DNA from: Candidatus Tayloriibacteriota bacterium
GTDB lineage: Bacteria; Patescibacteriota; Minisyncoccia; Phycocordibacterales; PALSA-1337
DNA: 23,746 bases
Assembly: GCA_026395095.1 (NCBI GenBank)
Contig: JAPLZI010000064.1
Span: 47,155 to 70,900 of the forward strand
Reading direction: 5' to 3'
Below, piece by piece: positions 15,252 to 22,016 of this stretch. The notes under the pieces were generated by a model. It was not told where the DNA came from. It searched no databases and saw only the letters and a program-made list of their open reading frames with translations. The position numbers and the translations under genes were made by a program. Position 1 is the first letter of the stretch. Every line of letters starts with the position of its first letter.

Positions 15252-15451
15252 CGAGCCCCATTATTTCGGTCATACCATGGATATATCGGGATGATAGGGC
15301 GCCCTTGCGCAAGAGGGTGAAAGCGTGTTAATCTCGAAACATATCAATAATTATTTAGAGTAAGTCCCGCGAGGTCTCCAAATTCCGCATAGGAATTGCG
15401 AGGCCGGACGGGTTCCCGAGGTCATTCAAGGGATCACTTGCTCACAAAACT
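15252..15451 (+). promoter_or_regulatory. structured 5' leader of rpsF, candidate S6:S18 autoregulatory site
   Basis: About 200 nt between the promoter and the rpsF ATG, with no gene. The strongest structure is at 15366-15412: CCCG/CGGG, then a 3x3 internal loop (CGA/GGA), GGTCTC/GAGGCC (one G-U), then AATTCC/GGAATT with loop GCATA. The 3' strand carries CCGGA next to the internal loop. In other bacteria the S6:S18 complex represses its own mRNA through a hairpin with a conserved CCG; rpsF and rpsR are both in this operon. That this hairpin is such a site is inference. A smaller hairpin CTT-GCGC-AAG lies at 15304-15313. Confidence 0.4.
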
Positions 15452-15964
15452 ATGGACGAAAATGTTCGAGATGATCGTATGTCAGTCTATGAGATCGGGT
15501 ATCTCCTAGCCGGTTTGCCGGAGGAACGCATCGAGGCCGAGGCTTCTGGTGTTAAGGACGTCATAACTAGGAATGGCGGTGTCATAATCGCCGAAGAAGC
15601 TCCTCATCATGAGAAGCTGGCCTATACCATATCTAAAAAGATGGTATCAGGTTCCTATGACAAGTACGATGAGGCTCATTTTGGCTGGGTCAAATTTGAG
15701 GCAGCCTCCAATAAGATCGATGCCATAAAGAAAACAGTCGAAGTAATTCCTTCAGTTCTACGACTTCTTGTGACGACGACGGTTCGAGAAAATACCTATC
15801 TAGGCAAGCGCGCTTCACTTATTGCTGCCTCATTTGCAAGGAAGCCTATGGGAGCAGGCGAGATAGAATCAGCACAAGTTCCTAGGAGAGAAGCGCCTAT
15901 AGCCGCGCCAGCTACCGTCGTTGAGATAGACAAGAGCATAGACGAAATGGTTAAAGAGGTTTAA
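15452..15964 (+). CDS. rpsF: 30S ribosomal protein S6 with C-terminal extension
   Basis: Binds 16S rRNA with S18 on the platform of the small subunit. The S6 core is seen in YEIGYLLAGLPEERIEAEASGVKDVI, GGVIIAEEAPHHEKLAYTISKK, and YDKYDEAHFGWVKFEAASNKIDAIKKTVEVIPSVLRLLVT (the YW-less CPR-like variant of the second beta-alpha-beta). Length is 170 aa against ~95-135 for most S6; the extra ~55 residues at the end (GKRASLIAASFARKPMGAGE...VDKSIDEMVKEV-like) are Ala/Pro-rich then acidic. First gene of rpsF-ssb-rpsR-recA, after a long structured leader, with no Shine-Dalgarno just before the ATG. Confidence 0.85.
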   Translation: MDENVRDDRMSVYEIGYLLAGLPEERIEAEASGVKDVITRNGGVIIAEEAPHHEKLAYTISKKMVSGSYDKYDEAHFGWVKFEAASNKIDAIKKTVEVIPSVLRLLVTTTVRENTYLGKRASLIAASFARKPMGAGEIESAQVPRREAPIAAPATVVEIDKSIDEMVKEV

Positions 15965-15981
15965 TCTATTAAATAATCACT

Positions 15982-16443
15982 ATGTATCTAAACAAAGTAT
16001 TCATTATAGGAAATTTGACCAAAGACCCTGAATTAAAGGCTATGCCTTCAGGCACGAAGGTTGCGAATTTCAGTTTAGCCACCAATCACTTTTATAAGGA
16101 TAAGGATGGTAACAAAAAGGAGTCAACTGATTTTCACAATATAGTAGTTTTTGCTCGCATGGGAGAGCTTGCTGCACAGTATTTGAAGAAAGGTTCACAG
16201 GCACTCGTTGAGGGTCGTATTCAGACTCGTTCATGGGATGCTCCCGACGGATCAAAGAAGTATCGCACCGAAATAATTGCCGACAATGTCCAGTTTGGTT
16301 CCCGTCCAGGTGCGTCGGGATCTTCGGCAGGTGCCTCATCGGGCAAGAGCGCGGATGGCGCCAAGGATGGCACCAAGGAAGTTCCAGGTGAAGCGATCGA
16401 GTATCCGCAAGAAGACATTAATCCAGACGACATACCATTCTAG
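15982..16443 (+). CDS. ssb: single-stranded DNA-binding protein
   Basis: 153 aa. The OB-fold begins at once (MYLNKVFIIGNLTKDPELKAMPSG), followed by NFSLATNHFYKDKDGNKKESTDFHNIVVF and QYLKKGSQALVEGRIQTRSWDAPDGSKKYRTEIIADNVQF. A Gly/Ser/Ala-rich flexible linker runs from about 108 to 130. The C-terminal tip DINPDDIPF is the acidic peptide by which SSB recruits RecO, PriA and other partners. It lies between rpsF and rpsR as in many bacteria, 17 nt after rpsF. No clear Shine-Dalgarno. Identification is firm. Confidence 0.98.
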   Translation: MYLNKVFIIGNLTKDPELKAMPSGTKVANFSLATNHFYKDKDGNKKESTDFHNIVVFARMGELAAQYLKKGSQALVEGRIQTRSWDAPDGSKKYRTEIIADNVQFGSRPGASGSSAGASSGKSADGAKDGTKEVPGEAIEYPQEDINPDDIPF

Positions 16444-16470
16444 CCAATTCCTAACCAGTAAATAAATTCC

Positions 16471-16674
16471 ATGAAAAAACAATGCTATTTTAGTCAACAT
16501 AATATAAAGCACATCGATTATAAGGATACGGAAGTACTCCGTAAGTTTCTGAATCCACACGGCCGTCTCATAAGTCGCAAACGATCACAAATCTCTGCGA
16601 AATTCCAACGCCAACTTGCTACGGCGGTGAAGCGTGCACGTTTTATGGGCTTATTGCCATACGTGGCTAGATAA
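16471..16674 (+). CDS. rpsR: 30S ribosomal protein S18
   Basis: 67 aa, partner of S6 on the 30S platform. Family core: IDYKDTEVLRKFLNPHGRLISRKRSQISAKFQRQLATAVKRARFMGLLPYV, close to the bacterial consensus. The N-terminus MKKQCYFSQHNIKH keeps one Cys and no CxxC zinc motif. It starts 27 nt after ssb and is followed after 4 nt by recA, so the four genes form one transcription unit. Confidence 0.97.
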   Translation: MKKQCYFSQHNIKHIDYKDTEVLRKFLNPHGRLISRKRSQISAKFQRQLATAVKRARFMGLLPYVAR

Positions 16675-16678
16675 AACT

Positions 16679-17725
16679 ATGTCTAAAAAAAATATTCCAG
16701 AAACAGCGGCACAAATTAAAGATGTCGTTAAAGAGACGCCGATAAAAAATAAGAGTGCTGAAATTAAAAGCGCACTGGATGCCATTCGAGTCAAATTTGG
16801 TGAAGATTCGATCATGCGTCTTGGTGACAAACCCAAAGTAAATGTCGGAGCGATCCCAACAGGTTCGCTTGGCCTTGATGCTGCACTTGGTATTGGCGGT
16901 TTGCCTCGTGGTCGTGTTATAGAGATATTCGGTCCAGAATCATCTGGTAAGACAACTCTTGCCCTGCATGTCATTGCAGAGGCACAAAAGAAGGGTGGCA
17001 TGTGCGCATATATCGATGCTGAACATGCTATGGATCCCGATTATTCCAAGCGTTTGGGAGTGAAGACAGAGGACCTGTTGATTTCTCAGCCGGATACAGG
17101 TGAACAAGCTTTAGAGATAGTAGATAGTTTGATAAGAACGGGGAACATGGATGTTGTTGTCATCGATTCTGTCGCCGCACTTACTCCTCGCGCTGAAATA
17201 GAGGGTGATATGGGAGCTCATCATGTCGGCACTCAAGCTCGACTCATGTCGCAAGCATTGCGCAAGCTCACGGGTATAGTTGCCAAGTCAAAGACTGTGG
17301 TCATATTCATCAATCAAATTCGTATGCAGATCGGTATCATGTTCGGAAATCCTGAAACTACTCCCGGGGGCAAGGCCCTGAAGTTCTATTCATCTGTCCG
17401 TCTCGACATCCGTCGTATAGCTCAAATCAAGAAGGGTGAGGAGATTATGGGTGGCCGAGTTCGAGTGAAGGTAGTTAAGAACAAGGTAGCGGCCCCATTC
17501 AAGCAAACCGAGTTCGATCTTATGTATAACGAAGGTATATCTCAAGAAGGCGAGATTATTGCGCTTGGCGAAAAATTTGGTTTTATCGAACATTCTGGTG
17601 CTTCCTACAAATACGAAGGAGAGTCTATGGGCCGCGGTTATGACGCTACTAGGCAGGCTCTAAAGGAGAATACGAAGCTCCGCGGCGAGATTCTGGCCAA
17701 GATTAGAGCAAAGCTGAACGAATAG
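16679..17725 (+). CDS. recA: recombinase RecA
   Basis: ATP-dependent strand-exchange protein and SOS co-protease; 348 aa from the ATG at 16679, 4 nt after rpsR. The frame is open to an ATG at 16634 but that part overlaps rpsR, so I choose 16679 (MSKKNIPET). Walker A is GPESSGKTT at about residues 85-93. YIDAEHAMDP, MDVVVIDSVAALTPRAEIEGDMG (Walker B), the MSQALRKLTG segment and loop L2 with FINQIRMQIGIMFGNPETTPGGKALKFYSS are all intact. It has a ~30-residue basic N-terminal tail before the core. The C-terminal domain is short and lacks a long acidic tail. Being downstream of ribosomal protein genes suggests growth-linked expression; I see no LexA-type box before it. Confidence 0.98.
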   Translation: MSKKNIPETAAQIKDVVKETPIKNKSAEIKSALDAIRVKFGEDSIMRLGDKPKVNVGAIPTGSLGLDAALGIGGLPRGRVIEIFGPESSGKTTLALHVIAEAQKKGGMCAYIDAEHAMDPDYSKRLGVKTEDLLISQPDTGEQALEIVDSLIRTGNMDVVVIDSVAALTPRAEIEGDMGAHHVGTQARLMSQALRKLTGIVAKSKTVVIFINQIRMQIGIMFGNPETTPGGKALKFYSSVRLDIRRIAQIKKGEEIMGGRVRVKVVKNKVAAPFKQTEFDLMYNEGISQEGEIIALGEKFGFIEHSGASYKYEGESMGRGYDATRQALKENTKLRGEILAKIRAKLNE

Positions 17726-17769
17726 CAATTACTAAAATTATTCTGACTTGTAAACATCATGAATAGTGA

Positions 17770-17775
17770 TATTAT
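17770..17775 (+). promoter_or_regulatory. -10 box TATTAT for hicB, near-leaderless
   Basis: TATTAT ends 7 nt before the ATG at 17783. It decides the start, since it lies inside the longer reading frame that opens at 17759. Confidence 0.5.
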
Positions 17776-17782
17776 TTTGAGC

Positions 17783-18037
17783 ATGGGAAATTATACCTAT
17801 GTCGCAAGAGTCGAGAAGGACGAAGAGGATGGTGGTTACGTCGCTCATTTTCCGTCATTACCTGGATGTATCACCCAGGGCGAGACCTTGGATGAAGTGA
17901 TGGCAATGGCAAGAGATGCTCTGGCGGGCTGGTTGTCAGTTAGTAAAGAACAAGGCTGGGAGATACCTCATGAAAAAACTTCTATGAAGAAAAGACAAAA
18001 GGAGTTTGCTCTTCCCGTCAGCGTATCAGTTGGATAA
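17783..18037 (+). CDS. hicB: HicB-family antitoxin
   Basis: 84 aa, antitoxin of a type II toxin-antitoxin pair; binds and blocks HicA. The partial RNase H fold is clear in YTYVARVEKDEEDGGYVAHFPSLPGCITQGETLDEVMAMARDALAGWL. The ATG at 17783 gives the usual HicB beginning and sits 7 nt after a TATTAT box; the ATG at 17759 adds eight residues (MNSDIILS) that the family does not need. The C-terminus is short (KKRQKEFALPVSVSVG) with no helix-turn-helix or ribbon-helix-helix, so repression of its own promoter would need another region. Its stop overlaps the hicA start as TAATG. Order antitoxin-toxin is one of the two known for hic loci. A solo-HicB role is excluded by the neighbour. Confidence 0.92.
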   Translation: MGNYTYVARVEKDEEDGGYVAHFPSLPGCITQGETLDEVMAMARDALAGWLSVSKEQGWEIPHEKTSMKKRQKEFALPVSVSVG

Positions 18038-18261
18038 TGCAGTCTATTCAGCCTATTTCTCCATCAAGGCTCATCAAAGCCATGGAGAAGCTTGGCTACA
18101 TCGCGACCCGCCAACGTGGTAGCCACGTAACTATGATCAATCATGAAAAGAAATCCAGAACTTGTGTGTCTGTGCATTCCAGCAAGGTCAACAGAAACAT
18201 AATCCGAAAAATCCTCAAGCAGATTGATGTTTCTGAAGAGGAATTCCTAGGGGTTATTTAG
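18037..18261 (+). CDS. hicA: HicA-family mRNA-interferase toxin
   Basis: 74 aa, double-stranded-RNA-binding-like fold that cleaves mRNA and slows translation when free of HicB. The N-terminal PISPSRLIKAMEKLGYIATRQRGSHVTM is typical; the catalytic His is H30 in GSHV. The C-terminal part has the VHSSKVNRNIIRKILKQIDVSEEEFL helix. The start ATG shares one base with the hicB stop, so translation is coupled. A strong terminator follows the stop directly. All key residues are present, so the toxin looks active. Confidence 0.93.
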   Translation: MQSIQPISPSRLIKAMEKLGYIATRQRGSHVTMINHEKKSRTCVSVHSSKVNRNIIRKILKQIDVSEEEFLGVI

Positions 18262-18294
18262 CAAATCCCCGCTTCACGGCGGGGTTTTGCTTTT
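18261..18294 (+). terminator. intrinsic terminator of hicBA
   Basis: CCCCGC (18267-18272), loop TTCACG, GCGGGG (18279-18284), then TTTTGCTTTT. GCAAA and TTTTGC flank it and can extend the stem. Confidence 0.8.
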
Positions 18295-18308
18295 GCGTTT
18301 GTATTATG

Positions 18309-18314
18309 TAGAAT
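18309..18314 (+). promoter_or_regulatory. -10 box TAGAAT for the 80-aa gene
   Basis: TAGAAT (18309-18314), overlapped in part by a TATTAT at 18302-18307. The leader to the ATG at 18334 would be about 13 nt, without Shine-Dalgarno. Confidence 0.4.
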
Positions 18315-18333
18315 GCCAATAGATTAATTTACC

Positions 18334-18576
18334 ATGAAAAAGAGATTAACGAAGCATGAAATGCAGTGTCTTGAACGACAGGCCCGCGGTGCGGCTGCTT
18401 GGGGATTCTTCGGTGCAGTAATGAGACAACAGCACTTCAATCGTGAAATTGCTGACCACAACGAACAAGTCAGAGTTGCTGGTTCTGAAGAAAACAAGGC
18501 GAGGGCTAAGGCAGCTCGGACCAAATTTGTACAAGACTGTAGGGGTGACCACACTTTACATATCGGTCCCTATTGA
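18334..18576 (+). CDS. hypothetical protein, 80 aa
   Basis: Unrecognised. It is a small hydrophilic, largely helical protein with a basic N-terminus (MKKRLTKHEMQCLERQARG) and an Ala-rich middle. The C-terminus has ENKARAKAARTKFVQDCRGD with a second Cys, then HTLHIGPY. No signal peptide or membrane span. It stands alone between two intrinsic terminators (hicBA's and its own at 18599), so it is a monocistronic unit. Charge pattern suggests a nucleic-acid or ribosome-associated role, but that is only a guess. Confidence 0.65.
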   Translation: MKKRLTKHEMQCLERQARGAAAWGFFGAVMRQQHFNREIADHNEQVRVAGSEENKARAKAARTKFVQDCRGDHTLHIGPY

Positions 18577-18598
18577 GAGTATGCCGTATCTTTAGCCG

Positions 18599-18626
18599 CC
18601 GTCGGGAAAAATTCCGACGGTTTTTT
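18599..18626 (+). terminator. intrinsic terminator
   Basis: CCGTCGG (18599-18605), 8-nt A-rich loop, CCGACGG (18614-18620), then TTTTTT. Confidence 0.9.
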
Positions 18627-18653
18627 GCCTTTTTGGTTATTTTCGGCTAGGAT
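18625..18653 (+). promoter_or_regulatory. probable promoter of efp
   Basis: TTGCCT (18625-18630) overlapping the terminator T-run, 17-bp spacer, TAGGAT (18648-18653). The leader of some 23 nt is A/C-rich (CACACACAAAAAT) with no Shine-Dalgarno. Confidence 0.4.
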
Positions 18654-18682
18654 ATGAGTTCTAATCATTCACACACAAAAAT

Positions 18683-19255
18683 ATGTCCCTACTCGAATAC
18701 AATGAAATTACAGAGAAGAAATTTATCGTCCTAGAAGGCGCGCCTTATGAGGTCGTAAGTTGTCATATCTTCCGCAAACAACAGCGCAAGCCGGTCAATG
18801 CGACCAAACTCAAGAACCTTATCACTGGTAAGGTGACTGAGTATTCATTCCACGTCTCTGAAAAGATTGAAGAGGCGGAGCTTACGACTCACGAAGTAAA
18901 ATATCTCTACAATAACCGCGGCGAGTGGTGGTTTACCGATCCAGAAGATCCGTCGAAGCGTTTCAAGGCCACTCAGGAAGAAGTTGGGGAGCAAGGAAAA
19001 TTCTTGAAACCCAATACCATGGTTGAACAGCTTATATTCAAGGATAACCCCATTGGTTTCAAGTTTCCTATCTTAGCCGAACTGAAAGTCACGGACGCAC
19101 CACCAAGCATCAAAGGAGATACAGCTACGGGCGGTCAAAAAGTCGTGACTTTGGAAACTGGGGCTACTATAAATGTACCTCTCTTCGTCAATGAAGGAGA
19201 CATAATCAGGATAAATACTGAAACTGCTGAATATCGCGAACGTGTGGGCAAATAG
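18683..19255 (+). CDS. efp: translation elongation factor P with Gln at the tip position
   Basis: EF-P rescues ribosomes stalled on proline runs. 190 aa with all three beta-barrel domains: KOW-like N-terminal EYNEITEKKFIVLEGAPYEVV, central domain with VKYLYNNRGEWWFTDPEDP, and C-terminal SIKGDTATGGQKVVTLETGATINVPLFVNEGDIIRINTETAEYRERV, which matches the family signature. In an ungapped alignment to E. coli EF-P the modified lysine (K34 in PGKGQ) falls on Q34 within FRKQQRKPVN, with K32, R35 and K36 next to it. So the usual beta-lysylation target is missing at that place, and no epmA-like gene is in the window. Converges with the ftsK operon on the other strand. Confidence 0.96.
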   Translation: MSLLEYNEITEKKFIVLEGAPYEVVSCHIFRKQQRKPVNATKLKNLITGKVTEYSFHVSEKIEEAELTTHEVKYLYNNRGEWWFTDPEDPSKRFKATQEEVGEQGKFLKPNTMVEQLIFKDNPIGFKFPILAELKVTDAPPSIKGDTATGGQKVVTLETGATINVPLFVNEGDIIRINTETAEYRERVGK

Positions 19256-19293
19256 AGCCAATTAGATAGGGCGAGGCTAACAAAACTGAGTGT

Positions 19294-19659
19294 TTAAAAC
19301 AATCGAGCACCGAAAACTCGAAGCTCTGAGTGTGCTGATCTCTTAAACTGGTCTGTCACATCAAAAGATATTATATTGATTCCAGGGAATACGATTACCG
19401 TTTCCTTGAAGTTTCCCGATTCGTCTATTGGAATTACATTGTTATTCATCGTGAGTGAATTGACCCGAATCGCCCGGCCGGCTATGGTCATAGTTGTCGA
19501 ATCAATCGTTGAACCGTTGATCGGTTGGAATATCATTATTTCTGGGCCACGAACATAGGGAAGAGAGCGAAATACGGCATACCCGACTATAACTACAAGT
19601 ACAATTACTAATAAAACAATCCTTATTAACTTAACGAATTTTGTTCGGGTGAAGTTCAT
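19294..19659 (-). CDS. membrane-anchored protein with a bacterial Ig-like domain
   Basis: 121 aa. A basic N-terminus (MNFTRTKFVKLIR) leads to one membrane span at about 11-30 (LIRIVLLVIVLVVIVGYAVF), with the C-terminal part outside the cell. That part reads as a single beta-sandwich: PEIMIFQPINGSTIDSTTMTIAGRAIRVNSLTMNNNVIPIDESGNFKETVIVFPGINIISFDVTDQF, the pattern of glucodextranase-B-like or Ig-like bacterial domains. Its ATG overlaps the ftsK stop as ATGA, so it is translated from the ftsK mRNA. I infer a role near the division site or envelope from this linkage only. Function unknown. Confidence 0.8.
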   Translation of the reverse strand: MNFTRTKFVKLIRIVLLVIVLVVIVGYAVFRSLPYVRGPEIMIFQPINGSTIDSTTMTIAGRAIRVNSLTMNNNVIPIDESGNFKETVIVFPGINIISFDVTDQFKRSAHSELRVFGARLF

Positions 19660-21875
19660 GAGGAGACATTGTCAGGCATCGCATTCGTATTCTCCTGTTC
19701 GATGCCTGCTCCTACCCCAATGACCTCGCGTGGTTTAGAACCATTTGCTGGACCGATAATGCCGCGCTCCTCGAGCATATCCATGAGTTTTGCTGCGCGA
19801 GAGTAACCAACACCAAGCTTGCGTTGTATGTAGGAAGTAGAAGCCTTACCCGCGGCTACGACAGCTTCTCTGGCCGGTTCATACATCTCGTCTTCATCCT
19901 CGAATGAGTCACCATCAACGATTGCGTCGAACGCTGCGGTTCCACCTGCTTCAGGGGTAGTTAGAGTGATTTCTCCCAGAATTTCATCTTTGTACTCTTG
20001 AACAAGATGTTTCACTACGCGTTTTACTTCGGTTTCGGAGATGAACGCTGATTGCAAACGAATCGGTTTTGACATTTCTCCGCCTAGGTACAACATATCA
20101 CCGGCGCCAAGAAGTTTTTCGGCTCCAGCCTGGTCAAGAATAGTCCTGGAATCAATCTGGGATGCCACCTGTAGTGCAATACGTGTCGGAATGTTGGCCT
20201 TGATAAGTCCAGTGATGACGTTTACCGATGGCCTTTGCGTCGAAATAATTAGATGGATACCGACGGCGCGGCTCATCTGGGCCAAGCGTACGATCGCTGA
20301 TTCCAATTCGCGCGGATAAGTCGTCATTATATCTGCCAATTCGTCTATTACGATCACAATGTAAGGCATGATCTCTGGGAGCTTCGAGCGTTCTTCCTCG
20401 GTTGGCTTATCTTTTGCCTCGAGCGCTTTGATCTTTTCTAGGGCTGGGGAAAGTACATTCTTGTGATAAGACTCTATGTCTCGTGCGGCGTTCTTCTCCA
20501 ATAGGTCATAACGCCGGCTCATCTCCTTGGCAGCCCACTTGAGTGCGAGGATGGCTTTCTTTGGCTCGGTAATCACCGGAGTCAAAAGATGGGGGGTTTT
20601 GTTGTAAAGTGTGAGCTCGACACGTTTCGGATCGATCATGATGAACTTTAGGTTTTCAGGAGAGTTTCGATAGAGCAGGGAAGTGATAAGTGCATGAATG
20701 CTTACAGATTTTCCTGAACCTGTGGCTCCAGCAATGAGTACGTGTGGCGCTTTGTTCAGATTATTGAAGTGAGCCTTGCCAGAGATGTCCTTGCCTAGAG
20801 ACATGAGTAGAGGTTTTTCAGATTCCTGGTAGTCAGGTGATGAAAGAAGGGTAGCTAGACCGACTGTGGTTTTTGCCGTGTTGGGAACTTCAATGCCTAC
20901 GAGAGATTTCCCAGGTATTGGTGCCTCGATACGGATAGGATGAGCGGCTAGTGCTAGGGCGAGGTCATTATTCAATGCCACTATGCGTGACAGCTTGACT
21001 CCTTCTGCGGGTTTCAAGGCGTACCTTGTGACTGATGGACCGATCGAAATTTCGTCCATTTCTACTGTGATGCCGAAGTTCTGAAGTGTTCTCTTGATGA
21101 TGTTTGCATTGGCCTTGATATCACCTGTCTCGGGTTTTCCACGGTCTCGTTCTAGGAGCGAAAGGGGAGGAGGATTGAAGGGTTTTAAGTGAGGCAAGAT
21201 CGCCGCTGAAGCAAAATTGATTTCTTCCTCATCACTGAATGCCAGTTTGCCGGTTTTCGTAGATTTTTTGGTATCCTGGAATTTAGATAGATTCTTGTCC
21301 TGTTCGACTGCTGTCACAGCATCACGCACGGCTGCTTCTTCCTTGGCGTCCATTTCTGTCGGCTTTTTTGAAAGATCAGTTTTGTCCTTACGTTTAGTGA
21401 ACCATGATAGGGTGAGTCCCCATTCGAACATCATTATTAGGGAAACTATGAATACAGCTACAAGTAAAGTGATAGTCGCCAAAGTGTCCAATGACCTCAA
21501 AAGCGGCAAAGCTATCCATCTTCCAACTATGCCGGCCGCTTGGTCAGAAACAAGGTAGATAAGTCCAAGGGTTGAAAAAAAGAAAAGGACTGCGCCAATG
21601 ATCTTGGGAGTCTCCATCTGCCTTTTTATTTCTCGTAAAAAAGCTATCCCTAAGATAATTGCGATAATGGGGATAAGGAAATAGCCAATACCAAACATTC
21701 GATCCAAAATCTCAAACACACGGTTACCCCAGCCGGCCTTACCAAAAGCGGCCAAAAGGGATAAAAGCGCTATAGCAAACGAAACTACAGCAAGTATAGC
21801 CCGCACCGCACTATCCTCCATATTCTTCCAGAAACTAACTTTCCTTAAGGTTTCAGATTCCTTATTTTTTGACAT
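19656..21875 (-). CDS. ftsK: DNA translocase FtsK/SpoIIIE
   Basis: 739 aa. Septal motor that pumps chromosomal DNA across the closing division septum. About four membrane spans in the first ~180 residues (AVRAILAVVSFAIALLSLLAAF; YFLIPIIAIILGIAFL; IIGAVLFFFSTLGLIYLV; ITLLVAVFIVSLIMMF), then a short linker, the alpha domain (LQNFGITVEMDEISIGPSVTRYAL), and the ATPase with Walker A AGATGSGKS near residue 385 and Walker B IVIVIDELADIM near 508. ISTQRPSVNVITGLIKANIPTRIALQVASQIDSRTILDQAGAEKLLG-type core follows. The C-terminal gamma winged helix is present (STSYIQRKLGVGYSRAAKLMDMLEERGIIG), which reads KOPS-like sites. The linker is short compared with E. coli. A longer frame starts at 21893 (MCYYYSM...), but a -10 box lies inside that part, so 21875 is preferred. 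Confidence 0.96.
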   Translation of the reverse strand: MSKNKESETLRKVSFWKNMEDSAVRAILAVVSFAIALLSLLAAFGKAGWGNRVFEILDRMFGIGYFLIPIIAIILGIAFLREIKRQMETPKIIGAVLFFFSTLGLIYLVSDQAAGIVGRWIALPLLRSLDTLATITLLVAVFIVSLIMMFEWGLTLSWFTKRKDKTDLSKKPTEMDAKEEAAVRDAVTAVEQDKNLSKFQDTKKSTKTGKLAFSDEEEINFASAAILPHLKPFNPPPLSLLERDRGKPETGDIKANANIIKRTLQNFGITVEMDEISIGPSVTRYALKPAEGVKLSRIVALNNDLALALAAHPIRIEAPIPGKSLVGIEVPNTAKTTVGLATLLSSPDYQESEKPLLMSLGKDISGKAHFNNLNKAPHVLIAGATGSGKSVSIHALITSLLYRNSPENLKFIMIDPKRVELTLYNKTPHLLTPVITEPKKAILALKWAAKEMSRRYDLLEKNAARDIESYHKNVLSPALEKIKALEAKDKPTEEERSKLPEIMPYIVIVIDELADIMTTYPRELESAIVRLAQMSRAVGIHLIISTQRPSVNVITGLIKANIPTRIALQVASQIDSRTILDQAGAEKLLGAGDMLYLGGEMSKPIRLQSAFISETEVKRVVKHLVQEYKDEILGEITLTTPEAGGTAAFDAIVDGDSFEDEDEMYEPAREAVVAAGKASTSYIQRKLGVGYSRAAKLMDMLEERGIIGPANGSKPREVIGVGAGIEQENTNAMPDNVSS

Positions 21876-21881
21876 GGAATA

Positions 21882-21887
21882 ATAATA
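21882..21887 (-). promoter_or_regulatory. extended -10 box of ftsK, leaderless architecture
   Basis: On the minus strand TGTTATTAT ends 6 nt before the ATG at 21875, again placing the A of ATG at the expected +1. It lies 50 bp from the nearest half-site of the divergent operator array. Confidence 0.55.
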
Positions 21888-21936
21888 ACACAATCACTGC
21901 TTCAGTACTTGCATTAAACACCGCGACTTATATATA

Positions 21937-22016
21937 ATGTCCATGTCTTATATGGAAAAATTATGTCTTTTAATAAAGGACATATAATAAAGGACATGGT
22001 TTAGGATAAAAGACAT
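21937..22016. promoter_or_regulatory. array of six ATGTC/GACAT half-sites between ftsK and the winged-helix gene
   Basis: Consensus half-site TAAARGACAT. Plus orientation: TAAAGGACAT at 21974-21983 and 21988-21997, TAAAAGACAT at 22007-22016. Minus orientation: ATGTCTTTTA at 21963-21972, ATGTCTTATA at 21943-21952, ATGTCC at 21937-21942. The pair 21963-21983 forms a near-perfect dyad around one base (one mismatch). TATAAT boxes at 21933-21938 and 21983-21988 lie within the array, so bound protein would cover them. The last half-site abuts the ATG at 22017. Most likely an operator for the adjacent winged-helix protein. Confidence 0.65.

Noticed and set aside
16634..16678. N-terminal extension of recA
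   Set aside because: It lies within rpsR and has no start signal; the ATG at 16679 gives a normal RecA N-terminus.
17759..17782. Earlier ATG for hicB
   Set aside because: The -10 box TATTAT is inside it, and the family alignment begins at the second ATG.
21937..22016. Half-site array as SOS/LexA box
   Set aside because: ATGTC/GACAT does not match the known LexA consensus types, and no lexA gene is near.
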